From assembly GCA_934667065.1 (NCBI GenBank), contig CAKULD010000007.1:89720-153719 (forward strand): a stretch of 64,000 nt of DNA, given 5' to 3'. The position numbers and the translations under genes were made by a program. The notes beneath the pieces are model-generated. The model made no database searches. It worked only from the letters and a program-made list of their open reading frames with translations, and was not told the origin of the DNA. Positions 7,927 to 17,184 of this stretch are shown here, piece by piece (positions within the stretch are counted from its first letter, which is position 1; each line of letters begins with the position of its first letter). The stretch is from an uncultured Collinsella sp. GTDB taxonomy: Bacteria > Actinomycetota > Coriobacteriia > Coriobacteriales > Coriobacteriaceae.

Positions 7927-9018
7927 GTGAATACTTCTGTCGCTAAGAAAGCCAGCCGGGTGGTCCGCTTGCTCATGATGGTGCTCACAGCTGTCCTGAT
8001 CTTTTTCTTCTTTAACGTTATGTCGCTCGTTTCCGATATCCAGGGCACGGCGCGCGTGGTCAACTACGCGGGTCTGGTGCGCGGTACCACGCAACGCATC
8101 GTTAAGCTCGAGGATGCGGGCCAGCCGCAAGACGACCTGCTCAAGGCCGTGGATTCATACATTAAGGGCTTGCGCTACGGAAGTGATGACCTCAACCTCG
8201 TCCGTCTCGACGACGATGAGTATCAGGCAAAGATGACCGAGCTCGCGAGCTATTTCGATAGGCTTCGTGCCGAGATCGTCCGCGTGCGCGAAGTTGGCTA
8301 CGAGAATACCGACATCATCGCCATGAGCGAGGAGTTCTTTGGCATTTGCGACGATGCAACACGGCTCGCGGAAGACTACTCCCAACAGAAGGCAACGGCG
8401 CTCAATCATCTTGAGGGCTTGGTGATTGTCGATATCGTGGGCTTGGTGGTGATCTTTGCAATCGAACTTGCGCGCACGGTGCGCTTCGCTGCGCTCAACC
8501 GCGAGCTGCAGAGCAAGGTTTACCTCGATGGGGCAACGGGGCTGCCCAACAAGAATAAGTGCGAGGAAATCTTGGGGCGAGAACAGCCCGTTTCCGCGAA
8601 AGCGCCGGTTGCGGTATGCGTTTTCGATCTCAACAATCTGCATACGGTCAACAACAACTTCGGCCACGAGAAGGGCGATGAGTACATCCGCTCCTTTGCC
8701 CAGCAGCTGGGGCGCGTGGCATCCGAGACATGCTTTGTGGGTCGCGACGGCGGTGATGAATTTATTGCCGTGCTATGGAATGCCGATCGGGCCGCCGTGG
8801 AGTCCTGCCTTGCTCGGATTCGTACGAACGTGAATGAGTATTCCGTAGCTCACCCCGACATGCCTATCAGCTATGCGGTGGGTTACGCACTCTCCAGTGA
8901 TTTCGATGAGCCGCCTACGATGCGCGAGCTCTTTTCCCAGGCCGACAAGAACATGTACATCGACAAGAACCGTGCAAAGGCTGACGGAGCCGCCGAGCTG
9001 CGATGCGAGGACCGTTAA
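7927..9018 (+). CDS. Membrane-anchored GGDEF (diguanylate cyclase) protein
   Basis: About 363 residues from the GTG at 7927, which has GGGAGTG upstream; a GTG at 7870 is also in frame but lacks an RBS. One membrane segment lies at about 11-35 and a second at about 162-186. Between them is an external sensor of about 125 residues beginning GTARVVNYAGLVRGTTQRIVKLE, which resembles the NarX/PilJ type of helical sensor. The GGDEF domain follows, with RDGGDEF at 273-279. No RxxD inhibitory site is seen five residues before GGDEF. Predicted to make cyclic di-GMP in response to an external signal. It stands alone between the LysR and AraC genes. Confidence 0.9.
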   Translation: MNTSVAKKASRVVRLLMMVLTAVLIFFFFNVMSLVSDIQGTARVVNYAGLVRGTTQRIVKLEDAGQPQDDLLKAVDSYIKGLRYGSDDLNLVRLDDDEYQAKMTELASYFDRLRAEIVRVREVGYENTDIIAMSEEFFGICDDATRLAEDYSQQKATALNHLEGLVIVDIVGLVVIFAIELARTVRFAALNRELQSKVYLDGATGLPNKNKCEEILGREQPVSAKAPVAVCVFDLNNLHTVNNNFGHEKGDEYIRSFAQQLGRVASETCFVGRDGGDEFIAVLWNADRAAVESCLARIRTNVNEYSVAHPDMPISYAVGYALSSDFDEPPTMRELFSQADKNMYIDKNRAKADGAAELRCEDR

Positions 9019-9084
9019 GCCTGTAGCAGGGGGGTAGCTCATTTGGACACGTAAAAGCCCTTGCTGTTCAAATTACTCCTAGGG

Positions 9085-10080
9085 TTATTCGTGGCGTCTG
9101 CGATATTCGGCCGGTTTGCAGCCGCAGCGTCGTTCGAAGATTCGATAGAAAAAGGTGACATTCTCGTAGCCCACCTGCCGCGCGATCTCGGTAACCGTTA
9201 GGTCGGTGGTGGCAAGCAGCCGCTCGGCAACGTCGAGGCGCAGGTGCTGTACGATTTCTCGGTATGAAAGACCGATCTTGTCTTTTAGTAGATTGGAAAG
9301 ATAGGTCGGGTTGAGATGAAAGACGCGTGCCGTTTCATCGAGTGTGCAGGACGCGTAGTGCTCCTCGAGGTAGCTCAGGATAGGTAGCGCCGCGCCGACG
9401 GGAGAGCCTCCTTTAAAGACGTCTTCTTGGCGGTATTCAAGCACAAGTTCCGAAATAAGCAGGACGAGCAGGCTTTCGGTTATGTCTCGAGCCATGGGTG
9501 TCGGTGACTCCCATTCGTCGAGCATGTATTCCATATAGGTTCGTAGCTTTCTGTTGTTCTGCGAAGTAAACAACAGAAAGTCATCGACGGTCAGCGAGGT
9601 CTTAAGCGATTCGACGAACAGCTGATTGACGATGGTGTTGCAGTGCAGCCGCCCGAGAACCTGGGAGATGAGAAACTCTGGATTGATATTAATGTTGAAC
9701 AGAATGTCCCTCTCTCCAAGCGGCAGAATCGTGTGAACGGTATTGCTGCTCAAAAGAAGCGTCTGGCCCTCTCGAAGTTCGATATCGCGACCATTGACGA
9801 TTTGATGGCAGCTACCGGCATAGAGGTAATTGAGCTCGATGCCGTCATGGCAGTGCTCGGGGAATTTCTGAAATCTTGAATGACGCTTAATCGAGAAAAC
9901 CGGCGTGGTTCCGGAATGAAAAACAAAGGTGCCCTTCAGCGGAATAAACGGAACGGAACGGTCGCCTATTTTGCGATACCTAAAGGGAAGGTCTTCAAAG
10001 TTTTCGGGATCGGTGAGGTAGCCGCGCTCGCGGGAAGTGATCTCAAAGAGACGCTCGCCGGTATGTTCCGCTTGATCCAT
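9085..10080 (-). CDS. AraC-family regulator with cupin sensor
   Basis: 331 residues. The N-terminal half has a cupin-like sugar-binding fold (FPEHCHDGIELNYLYAGSCHQIVNG ... LREGQTLLLSSNTVHTI). The C-terminal double HTH is typical of AraC (LDETARVFHLNPTYLSNLLKDKIG and VTEIARQVGYENVTFFYRIFERRCG). It is transcribed away from the PTS operon that starts at 10211, so it is the likely activator of the whole plus-strand sugar locus. Confidence 0.92.
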   Translation of the reverse strand: MDQAEHTGERLFEITSRERGYLTDPENFEDLPFRYRKIGDRSVPFIPLKGTFVFHSGTTPVFSIKRHSRFQKFPEHCHDGIELNYLYAGSCHQIVNGRDIELREGQTLLLSSNTVHTILPLGERDILFNININPEFLISQVLGRLHCNTIVNQLFVESLKTSLTVDDFLLFTSQNNRKLRTYMEYMLDEWESPTPMARDITESLLVLLISELVLEYRQEDVFKGGSPVGAALPILSYLEEHYASCTLDETARVFHLNPTYLSNLLKDKIGLSYREIVQHLRLDVAERLLATTDLTVTEIARQVGYENVTFFYRIFERRCGCKPAEYRRRHE

Positions 10081-10210
10081 GCTGTACCTCGAAATCCTGT
10101 GGTTTGGTCAATAGAGTGGTGAAGATGGGTTATAGGATGAAATAATTCGATTATCTATTATATGCATCACCGCAGGTAAATCCCATTAAGCAATCCAGAA
10201 GGGGGATGCT
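10081..10210. promoter_or_regulatory. Divergent araC-type / PTS operon control region
   Basis: A 130-bp AT-rich gap. A possible -10 (TATTAT, 10156-10161) for the PTS operon has no good -35 at the right distance, which fits activator-dependent transcription. A strong RBS (AGAAGGGGG) precedes the PTS start at 10211. Confidence 0.4.
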
Positions 10211-11605
10211 ATGGCAAAGGATTTCAACAAGATATCGAAAGATATCGTCGAGAAGGTCGGTGGTGCCGACAATATCGAGAAGGTCATGCACTGCATGACG
10301 CGTCTTCGCCTCGTTCTTCGAGACGAGGGTAAGGCGAATCTCGATGGGCTCAAGCAGGTCGAGGGCGTTATCAATGTCACGGTGGCAGCCGGCCAGTACC
10401 AAGTGGTCTACGGAACCTCGGTCCCCAAGCTGTATGACGCGGTCGTCAAGAACTATGGCCTCGAGTCCCGTGCCGGCGGCACGGTGGGCGAGGACCAAGC
10501 CGAAGCGGGCGGCACGAAGAAGAAGGTAAATCTCTTCAACATGCTCATCGACACCATTGCCGGTGTATTTCTTCCCATTATCCCGGCGCTCGGAGCCGTT
10601 GGCATCCTCAAGGGTATCCTTGTCGCGTGCACCACGCTCGGTGTTCTTAGTGACCAGAGCGACACCTATCGCGTCCTCTATGCGCTTGCTCAGGGCTTCT
10701 TCTATTATCTGCCGCTCGCATTGAGTATTTCGGCAGCGGAGAAGTTCAAGGGCAACAAATTCGTGGTCCTCTCCGTCGTCATGGCCATGATCTATCCCGA
10801 TATGATTCCCGCGATGTTTGAGCATCCGGTTCTTAAGCTCTTCGGCTTTGTGCCTCTGACCATGATCGATTACACCTCGACCGTTATCCCGGCAATCGTC
10901 GTTGCGTGGTTTACGTCGCGCCTCGAGTCTCTGATTCACAAATGGATGCCCGATGTCGTCGATATGATTCTCACTCCGCTCGTCACCATTTTTGTCGCCC
11001 TGCCTGTTTCGATGATGATTATCGGACCGGCCACCTACTATCTGGGCGTGTGGATGGCAAATGTGTACCAGTACGTCTTTGGCCTGGCTCCCGTCGTCGC
11101 CGGCGGTGTTCTTGGCGCGCTTTGGCCCATCGCCATCGTTTTCGGTCTGCACTGGGGCTTTATCCCCATCGCCATTCAGCAGATCTCCACGCTTGGGGGC
11201 GACTCTTTCTCTCCTATCACCGTTGCTTGCAACTTCGCGACGATGGGTGCCTGCGTTGCGGTATTTCTTAAGACCAAGAATGTCAAGGTCAAAGAAGTCG
11301 CTGGCAGCGCTGCGTTTTCGGCGATTCTCGGTGGCATTACCGAGCCGGGCGTGTACGGCGTGACGCTTAAGTACAAAAAGCCGTTCGTTGCCTGCTGCAT
11401 CTTTACGGGCATTGCCGGCGTGATCATGTCCTTTAGCGCTACCGCGTGGCCTGGAATCATGACGGTGAGCTTCCTCACCCTTCCGGCGCTTTCGCTTCTT
11501 CCTGGCGGTATGTTTACCCTGGTGGCCGCGTTGCTCGGCTTCTTTGGAACCGCAATCGCCACATATCTCTTCGGTTTCGACGATTCGATGGTCGAAGAGT
11601 CCTAG
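10211..11605 (+). CDS. PTS EIIBC component, glucose/beta-glucoside superfamily
   Basis: 464 residues in B-C order. The EIIB domain is at residues 1-85, with the phosphorylated cysteine at 28 (MHCMTRLRL). A linker is followed by an EIIC membrane domain of about ten helices (VNLFNMLIDTIAGVFLPIIP, GLHWGFIPI, GGITEPGVYGVTL). There is no EIIA domain, so EIIA must come from elsewhere in the genome. It imports a sugar and phosphorylates it at C6. Because a 6-phospho-beta-glucosidase lies downstream, the substrate is probably a beta-glucoside. It is the first gene of the AraC-controlled locus. Confidence 0.92.
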   Translation: MAKDFNKISKDIVEKVGGADNIEKVMHCMTRLRLVLRDEGKANLDGLKQVEGVINVTVAAGQYQVVYGTSVPKLYDAVVKNYGLESRAGGTVGEDQAEAGGTKKKVNLFNMLIDTIAGVFLPIIPALGAVGILKGILVACTTLGVLSDQSDTYRVLYALAQGFFYYLPLALSISAAEKFKGNKFVVLSVVMAMIYPDMIPAMFEHPVLKLFGFVPLTMIDYTSTVIPAIVVAWFTSRLESLIHKWMPDVVDMILTPLVTIFVALPVSMMIIGPATYYLGVWMANVYQYVFGLAPVVAGGVLGALWPIAIVFGLHWGFIPIAIQQISTLGGDSFSPITVACNFATMGACVAVFLKTKNVKVKEVAGSAAFSAILGGITEPGVYGVTLKYKKPFVACCIFTGIAGVIMSFSATAWPGIMTVSFLTLPALSLLPGGMFTLVAALLGFFGTAIATYLFGFDDSMVEES

Positions 11606-11627
11606 GTTACATTCGTCCCTCCCTTTG

Positions 11628-11650
11628 CGGGGCCGCGTTGAGCGGCCCCG
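11628..11650 (+). terminator. GC hairpin between PTS and GH43 genes
   Basis: CGGGGCCGC (11628-11636), GTTGA, GCGGCCCCG (11642-11650), followed by TTCCGT rather than a U-run. Likely a partial attenuator or an mRNA-stability hairpin within the operon. Confidence 0.5.
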
Positions 11651-11674
11651 TTCCGTCTATCCTGAAAGGTTCAC

Positions 11675-13168
11675 ATGGAATTCAGTAATCCATTGCTGCG
11701 CGGACTCTACCCCGATCCGTCAATCTGCAAGGTGGGAGATACTTACTACCTGGTGTGTTCGACATTTGAGTACTGGCCGGCCGTGCCGATTTTCGCCAGC
11801 AAGAACTTGGTCGATTGGGAGCAGATCGGAAATGTGCTCGATCGTCCAGGCCAGATCAGCCTCTTGGATGCCGAGGCGTCACAGGGTATTTTTGCGCCAA
11901 CCATCAGGTTTCATAATGGACTGTTCTATATGGTTACCACGGTGACAGGGCCGTCTTCGGGGGAGGCTCCCATCAGCCTCACGAACTTCTTCGTCACCGC
12001 TACCGACCCCGCGGGCCCTTGGTCCGATCCCGTGGTCGTGGATGTCGACGGTATCGATCCGTCGCTGTTTTGGGAAGACGGCAATGCGTATATGCAGTAC
12101 GCAGGCCGCGGCAAGATCATGCAGGTGCGTATCGACGATGTGACGGGCGAAGTGCTCGAAGGTCCCCGACTGCTTACGACCGGCTGCGGCGGCAGAGACG
12201 TCGAGGGCCCACATATGTGGGTTCGCGACGGCTGGTATTACCTGTTGATGGCCGAAGGCGGTACGCGCGAAGGACATCATGTGACGATGATGCGCGGAAA
12301 GGACGTGTGGGGTCCTTTTGAGCTGTCCCCGCACGGCCCGGTGGCCATCAATCGCGATCTGCGCGTTCCCGTTCAGCGCGTGGGGCATGCCGATTGGGTT
12401 GTGGGCCCCGACGGCGATGACTATCTGGTGCTGCTTGGCGTGCGCGAGGTATCCCATCGTTCGCTTTTGGGCCGAGAGACCATGCTGTGCCATGCGTCGT
12501 GGACGCAAGACGGATGGCTTATTGCCGACGGTCAGCATGTCGCGGCGTCCTGGGATTGCGCCTTAAAGGGAGCTGCGGAGGATGATTGGTCCTTTGAGCT
12601 CGATATGGAACAACACGAGATGCCATCCCGCATCGTATCGCCGCGCACACCTAACCGCTCTTTCTATCAAATGGGCGCCGGAGTGCTCTATATGACGGGC
12701 AATGGCCACGGGCTGCGATCGGGTGATTCGTGTTGTTGGGGTGTTCGACAGCCGGAGTTCGATGTCCGCATGCGAACGGTCGTTGACATGTCGCTGCTTG
12801 GATCCGAGGAAGACGAAATTGGCCTTGCGATTCTGTCGACCAATAAGAGCCACCTTTCGATTTTCCTGACTCTCCGGGAAGGCAAGACGGTCGTCGCGGT
12901 GCGTCGCTCGGTTCTTGATATCGAAGACGTGAAGGTCTTTACGTTGGATGGACTTGAGAAGGACGTTGAGCTTGCCATCGATGGCAGCCGTTCTGCCTAT
13001 CGGTTCTCGGTCAATGGCATCGAGCTCATGGAAACGCCGACGGCTCATGTGACCGTCGAAAACGCGGGAACGCAAAATACCGGCGTCATTGACTGCCTGT
13101 TTGTATCTGGTGAGGCAAGGGCACAGCTGAGCGCCTTTGAGGTTGCAGTGAAAGAGGGATCAAAATGA
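11675..13168 (+). CDS. Glycoside hydrolase family 43 (cytoplasmic)
   Basis: 497 residues without a signal peptide. The five-bladed propeller starts at residue 8 and the three GH43 acids are recognisable: Asp14 (YPDPSI), Asp128 (DGIDPSLF) and Glu177 (DVEGPHMW). The C-terminal 200 residues form a beta-sandwich of the type found in beta-xylosidase/arabinofuranosidase members (SFYQMGAGVLYMTG, DEIGLAILSTNKSH). GH43 enzymes release xylose or arabinose from beta-xylosides or alpha-L-arabinosides. Being intracellular, it acts on imported oligosaccharides. It sits between the PTS gene and a GH1 gene, so the locus seems aimed at pentose-containing glucosides. Confidence 0.9.
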   Translation: MEFSNPLLRGLYPDPSICKVGDTYYLVCSTFEYWPAVPIFASKNLVDWEQIGNVLDRPGQISLLDAEASQGIFAPTIRFHNGLFYMVTTVTGPSSGEAPISLTNFFVTATDPAGPWSDPVVVDVDGIDPSLFWEDGNAYMQYAGRGKIMQVRIDDVTGEVLEGPRLLTTGCGGRDVEGPHMWVRDGWYYLLMAEGGTREGHHVTMMRGKDVWGPFELSPHGPVAINRDLRVPVQRVGHADWVVGPDGDDYLVLLGVREVSHRSLLGRETMLCHASWTQDGWLIADGQHVAASWDCALKGAAEDDWSFELDMEQHEMPSRIVSPRTPNRSFYQMGAGVLYMTGNGHGLRSGDSCCWGVRQPEFDVRMRTVVDMSLLGSEEDEIGLAILSTNKSHLSIFLTLREGKTVVAVRRSVLDIEDVKVFTLDGLEKDVELAIDGSRSAYRFSVNGIELMETPTAHVTVENAGTQNTGVIDCLFVSGEARAQLSAFEVAVKEGSK

Positions 13169-13494
13169 TCAAGCACACGACGATTTTTTCGATGAATCCT
13201 GCCGAAGTCGACGCTTCGGAGCGCATGTGGGCGGCGCTTGAGCGCGCGGCAAAGGCGAGCCCTCTCGTGGTTGAGGCCGAGGGCGGCATCATGCTCTCCT
13301 CCGAAAAGACGGCCGACTCCGATTCGGCCGAGGCCCATGAGGGTCCGGTATGGGGCGATGTCATCCAAAGCCTTTCCTTTGCCTCTCGTGAGGATGCCGA
13401 TGCCTACCCTCGCTCTCGCGAGCACGATCTTTTGCTTGCGGAGACCGAGGGCCTAGTAGCGGGCGCCACGGCTATCGACTTTGAGGTGGAGTAG
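13165..13494 (+). CDS. Small protein, possibly of the Dabb (stress-responsive A/B barrel) type
   Basis: 109 residues. Its ATG overlaps the GH43 stop (ATGA), indicating translational coupling. The N-terminal MIKHTTIFSM and the C-terminal ADAYPRSREHDLLL ... TAIDFEVE resemble the first and last strands of Dabb domains, but the middle is divergent. No catalytic residues can be assigned. The tight coupling suggests a role in the same sugar pathway. Confidence 0.7.
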   Translation: MIKHTTIFSMNPAEVDASERMWAALERAAKASPLVVEAEGGIMLSSEKTADSDSAEAHEGPVWGDVIQSLSFASREDADAYPRSREHDLLLAETEGLVAGATAIDFEVE

Positions 13495-14154
13495 ATGCCG
13501 ATTTCCAAGATCGCGGTCGTCGGTGCTGCCGGTAATTTGGGGCATCGGGTTGTCACGCATGCCCTTGACCATGGCCTGGACGTAAGGGCTATGGTGAGAA
13601 ACCCGGAGCAGGCCGATGCCATTGACGCGCGCGCCGAGATCGTCTGCGGCGACCTGTTTAAGATGACAGCCGAGGACCTCGAAGGGGTCGATGTCCTGGT
13701 GAGCGCATTTGGCAGCGGCCTGTCATCCGACCCGTCTCTGAATGAGAAGGCGTGCGCTGCCTATATTGAGCTCGCTCGCACGGCGGGAGTCTCCATCGTG
13801 GCGATTATGGGGTCGGGTTCCCTGTTTGCAGACGATACGCGCACGACGCGAGTCTATGAGCTCCCCGGCGCCTCCCAGCGTTTGCGACCTATTTCCGAGG
13901 CGACGGCCCGCGGTCTGGCCTTGCTCGATGATGCTGGGGATGTCGACTGGTGCGCCGTGACCCCGGGTCTAACGTTTGATCCGAACGGATCGTTTCATGA
14001 CGTCTGCGACGTAAAGCTCGATCTGTCGCGCGTGGTTCAGGCGCAAGAGGTCAGCTATAGCACCTACGAGGACGTTGCCGAGACCATGGTGCGTATGGCA
14101 AGTGACGGCAATCACGCTCACGAGCTTGTCTGTGTTCTCTCGCCGCGCGCTTAG
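13495..14154 (+). CDS. NAD(P)-binding NmrA/SDR-like protein
   Basis: 219 residues, starting immediately after the stop codon of the upstream gene. The Rossmann motif GAAGNLG is at 10-16, followed by RAMVRNPEQADAI, typical of atypical SDRs of the NAD(P)H-binding (NmrA-like) group, which often prefer NADP. A conserved GSGSLF element follows. Substrate unknown; in this context it could reduce or isomerise a sugar intermediate, or sense redox state. Confidence 0.85.
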   Translation: MPISKIAVVGAAGNLGHRVVTHALDHGLDVRAMVRNPEQADAIDARAEIVCGDLFKMTAEDLEGVDVLVSAFGSGLSSDPSLNEKACAAYIELARTAGVSIVAIMGSGSLFADDTRTTRVYELPGASQRLRPISEATARGLALLDDAGDVDWCAVTPGLTFDPNGSFHDVCDVKLDLSRVVQAQEVSYSTYEDVAETMVRMASDGNHAHELVCVLSPRA

Positions 14155-14185
14155 CGGCAGCAATTTCTAGATTAAGGATCAGAAT

Positions 14186-15655
14186 ATGCCCTTTCCAACA
14201 ACGTTTCTTTGGGGCGGTGCTACTGCCGCCAATCAGGTCGAAGGCGCTTGGGACGAGGACGGTCGTGGCGCCACGATGATGGATATGACCACCGCGGGTT
14301 CACGTACGAAGCCGCGCATGGTCACCTTCCGCATGCCGGACGGTAGCGAGGGCGAGGTGCCCGCGATGCCGGGTAAGCTGCCTGCCGGCGCCGAGCCCGC
14401 CGTCTTGCCCGGGCGCTTTTATCCCAACCACGAGGCTATCGATTTTTACCATCACTATCGGGACGATATCGAGCTAATGGCGCAGATGGGCTTTAAGCAG
14501 TTTCGTATGTCGATCAGCTGGAGCCGCATCTTTCCCCGGGGCATAGAGGACGAGCCCAACCAGGCAGGTCTCGATTATTACCGCCGTGTCTTTGAGGAAC
14601 TTCGGTCGCATGATATCGAGCCCCTGGTGACTATGTGGCATTTTGATACGCCGCTCTATCTCGATCAGAAACTTGGCGGATGGAAGAACCGCGAGACCGT
14701 TGCATATTTCGACAAGTATGCCCGCGCGATTCTTACCGAATATCGCGGCCTGGTGCGCAACTGGCTCACGTTCAACGAGATTAACAACACGATTCAATTT
14801 TTGGGAGCCATGGCGCCCGCAACCGATGAAGACTATCAGGATGCCTGCCAGAGCCTGCACCATCAGTTTTTGGCAAGTGCTCATGCCGTCAAGATGGCGC
14901 ACGAGATCGATCCCGATTATCGAGTTGGCTGCATGATCTGCGGAATACCGCACTATCCGCTCACGAGTGATCCCAGCGATATTCTGCTGGCGATGCGCAC
15001 GATGGAGCGAGGTACTTTTTATTGCGCGGACGTCCAGTGCAAGGGGGCCTATCCTCGTTTCGCTCGGCGTCTGTGGGCCGAGCATGACGTTGAGCTGCTT
15101 ACGAAGCCGGGCGATGCGGCAGAATTGGCCGAGGGCGTGGTGGATTTCTTTACCTGCTCGTACTACAACAGCAACTCGGTGACTACTCATACGGGCGGGG
15201 AATCTGCCGGGGGCAATATGGTGCTGGGCGCTAAGAACGACTATCTGGAGTATTCCGATTGGGGCTGGGCGCTCGATCCAAAGGGCCTGCGTTACTACCT
15301 CGAGGTTGTCGATGACCGCTACGGCCTGCCGATTATGGTGGTCGAGAACGGCTTGGGCGCCGCAGACGAGGTGGCCCAGGACGGTGGCATACACGATGGC
15401 TACCGCATCGATTATCTCCGTGCGCATATCCGCGAGATGGAGCATGCGATCGACGAGGGCGTCAACCTTATCGGCTATACCACCTGGGGGTGCATCGACC
15501 TGGTGTCTGCGGGCACGGGGGAGATGCGCAAGCGTTATGGGTTTGTCTATGTCGATCGCGATGATGAGGGCAAGGGCACGCTCAAGCGCATCAAGAAGGA
15601 CAGTTTTGATTGGTATCGAAAAGTGATTGAGAGCAATGGCCGTGATTGCTCCTAG
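14186..15655 (+). CDS. GH1 6-phospho-beta-glucosidase
   Basis: 489 residues, full GH1 length. The acid/base is Glu198 (LTFNEINN) and the nucleophile Glu387 (VVENGLGA). The phosphate-binding signature of 6-phospho-beta-glucosidases is complete: Ser441, Lys449 and Tyr451 within SAGTGEMRKRYGFVYV. It therefore cleaves the 6-phosphorylated beta-glucosides delivered by the PTS permease at 10211. A segment at about 40-75 (FRMPDGSEGEVPAMPGKL) is longer than in many homologues and could form a substrate loop. Confidence 0.95.
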   Translation: MPFPTTFLWGGATAANQVEGAWDEDGRGATMMDMTTAGSRTKPRMVTFRMPDGSEGEVPAMPGKLPAGAEPAVLPGRFYPNHEAIDFYHHYRDDIELMAQMGFKQFRMSISWSRIFPRGIEDEPNQAGLDYYRRVFEELRSHDIEPLVTMWHFDTPLYLDQKLGGWKNRETVAYFDKYARAILTEYRGLVRNWLTFNEINNTIQFLGAMAPATDEDYQDACQSLHHQFLASAHAVKMAHEIDPDYRVGCMICGIPHYPLTSDPSDILLAMRTMERGTFYCADVQCKGAYPRFARRLWAEHDVELLTKPGDAAELAEGVVDFFTCSYYNSNSVTTHTGGESAGGNMVLGAKNDYLEYSDWGWALDPKGLRYYLEVVDDRYGLPIMVVENGLGAADEVAQDGGIHDGYRIDYLRAHIREMEHAIDEGVNLIGYTTWGCIDLVSAGTGEMRKRYGFVYVDRDDEGKGTLKRIKKDSFDWYRKVIESNGRDCS

Positions 15656-15696
15656 GGCCGGCTTTCGAACCCAGCTGTTTATGGAAGGAGCTTCGT

Positions 15697-17181
15697 ATGC
15701 CTAAGTACTACGTTGGAATCGATCTGGGCACCTCGGCTGTCAAGATCCTGCTTGTCTCCCGGACGGGCGAAATCGCCGCGACGGTGTCGAAGTCGTATGC
15801 CGTAGATTATCCCCATCCGGGTTGGAGTGAACAGAACCCGCAGGTATGGTGGGATGCTGTCGTCGATGGTGTCCGCGAGCTTGTGGAAGGCGTCGATCCC
15901 GCCGAGATCAAGGGCATCGCTTGCGGGGGTCAGATGCACGGGTTGGTGGTGCTTGACTCTGCCGGTGATGTGATTCGACCCTGCATACTGTGGAATGACG
16001 GACGCACGCAGGAACAAGCGGACTATCTCAACGCAAAGATCGGTCGCGACCGACTGGTCGAATTGACCGGGAACATCGCGTTTGCCGGGTTTACGGCGCC
16101 CAAGCTGCTTTGGATGCGCGAGCACGAGCCCGAGCTGTTCGCCCGTATCGCCCATATCATGCTCCCAAAGGATTATCTGGTGTATCGGATGACGGGCGAG
16201 TTTGTTACCGACTATACCGATGCATCGGGAACGCTGCTGCTAGATGTTCAACATCGCGGGTGGAGCAGCGAGATGGTCGATATATGCGGTGTCGAGCGCA
16301 CGTGGCTGCCGACGCTTCTGGACAGTGCCGAAAAAGCCGGCGCGCTTCAATCCGAGGCCGCGGCGGAGCTCGGTATCATGGCCGGCACCACGGTGGCGGC
16401 GGGTGCCGGTGACAACGCCGCGGCCGCTATAGGCTGCGGAGCGGTCAACGCCGGTGCCTGCAACATCAGTCTGGGAACATCGGGCACCGTCTTTATCCCC
16501 AGCTCATCGCATGCGGTCGATCCGAGCGCGACGCTGCATGCGTTCGACTATATCGAGGGGCGCTTTAACCTTATGGGGTGCGTCCTTTCCGCCGCGAGCT
16601 GTACGGGGTGGTTTGTGGGCGACGTGCTTCGGTCGGATGACATCGATGCCGAGGAGGCGGGGATAGACCCCTCCCTTGCAGACGGAGACTTGCCGTACTT
16701 CCTGCCATATCTTATGGGGGAGCGCAGCCCGCATAACGATGCGAACGCGCGCGCTTCGTTTGTGGGCATGCGTGCGGATTCAAAGCGCTCCGATTTGGTG
16801 CGGGCTGTGCGCGAGGGCGTGGCATTTGCCATGCGTGACTGCATCGAGGCATCGCGCGCCCTGGGTACCGATGTTCGGCGTGCCACGCTTTGCGGCGGCG
16901 GCGCGAGAAGCGCGCTTATGCGCCAGATGCTCGCCAATGTGCTCGGCGTGCAGCTCGATCTGCCGACAACCGAGCAGGGGCCCGGCTACGGCGCGGCAAT
17001 GCTCGCCATGGTGGCAAATGGCGACGCGCCGGATATCGACGAATGCTCGCGGGGCATCGTGAGCATCCGCGAGACCGTCTCGCCCGATGCCAATGCCGTT
17101 GCGGCATATGAGCGGCGCTATCGAACATGGCGCCGGCTCTATCCGGCGCTCAAGCCTGTTTTCGATCAGATGGCGGGGTAG
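15697..17181 (+). CDS. xylB: FGGY carbohydrate kinase, xylulokinase type
   Basis: 494 residues from the ATG at 15697, preceded by GGAAGGAG; an in-frame ATG at 15646 overlaps the GH1 gene and is unlikely. The N-terminal phosphate loop is GIDLGTSAVKI. The xylulokinase-like GGQMHGLV and catalytic-Asp region GAGDNAAAAIG are present, and the C-terminal adenosine motif is CGGGARS. It phosphorylates a ketopentose such as D-xylulose. It fits with the fucose-isomerase-like protein two genes downstream in converting a released pentose into a pentose-phosphate intermediate. Confidence 0.88.
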   Translation: MPKYYVGIDLGTSAVKILLVSRTGEIAATVSKSYAVDYPHPGWSEQNPQVWWDAVVDGVRELVEGVDPAEIKGIACGGQMHGLVVLDSAGDVIRPCILWNDGRTQEQADYLNAKIGRDRLVELTGNIAFAGFTAPKLLWMREHEPELFARIAHIMLPKDYLVYRMTGEFVTDYTDASGTLLLDVQHRGWSSEMVDICGVERTWLPTLLDSAEKAGALQSEAAAELGIMAGTTVAAGAGDNAAAAIGCGAVNAGACNISLGTSGTVFIPSSSHAVDPSATLHAFDYIEGRFNLMGCVLSAASCTGWFVGDVLRSDDIDAEEAGIDPSLADGDLPYFLPYLMGERSPHNDANARASFVGMRADSKRSDLVRAVREGVAFAMRDCIEASRALGTDVRRATLCGGGARSALMRQMLANVLGVQLDLPTTEQGPGYGAAMLAMVANGDAPDIDECSRGIVSIRETVSPDANAVAAYERRYRTWRRLYPALKPVFDQMAG

Positions 17182-17184
17182 GGC

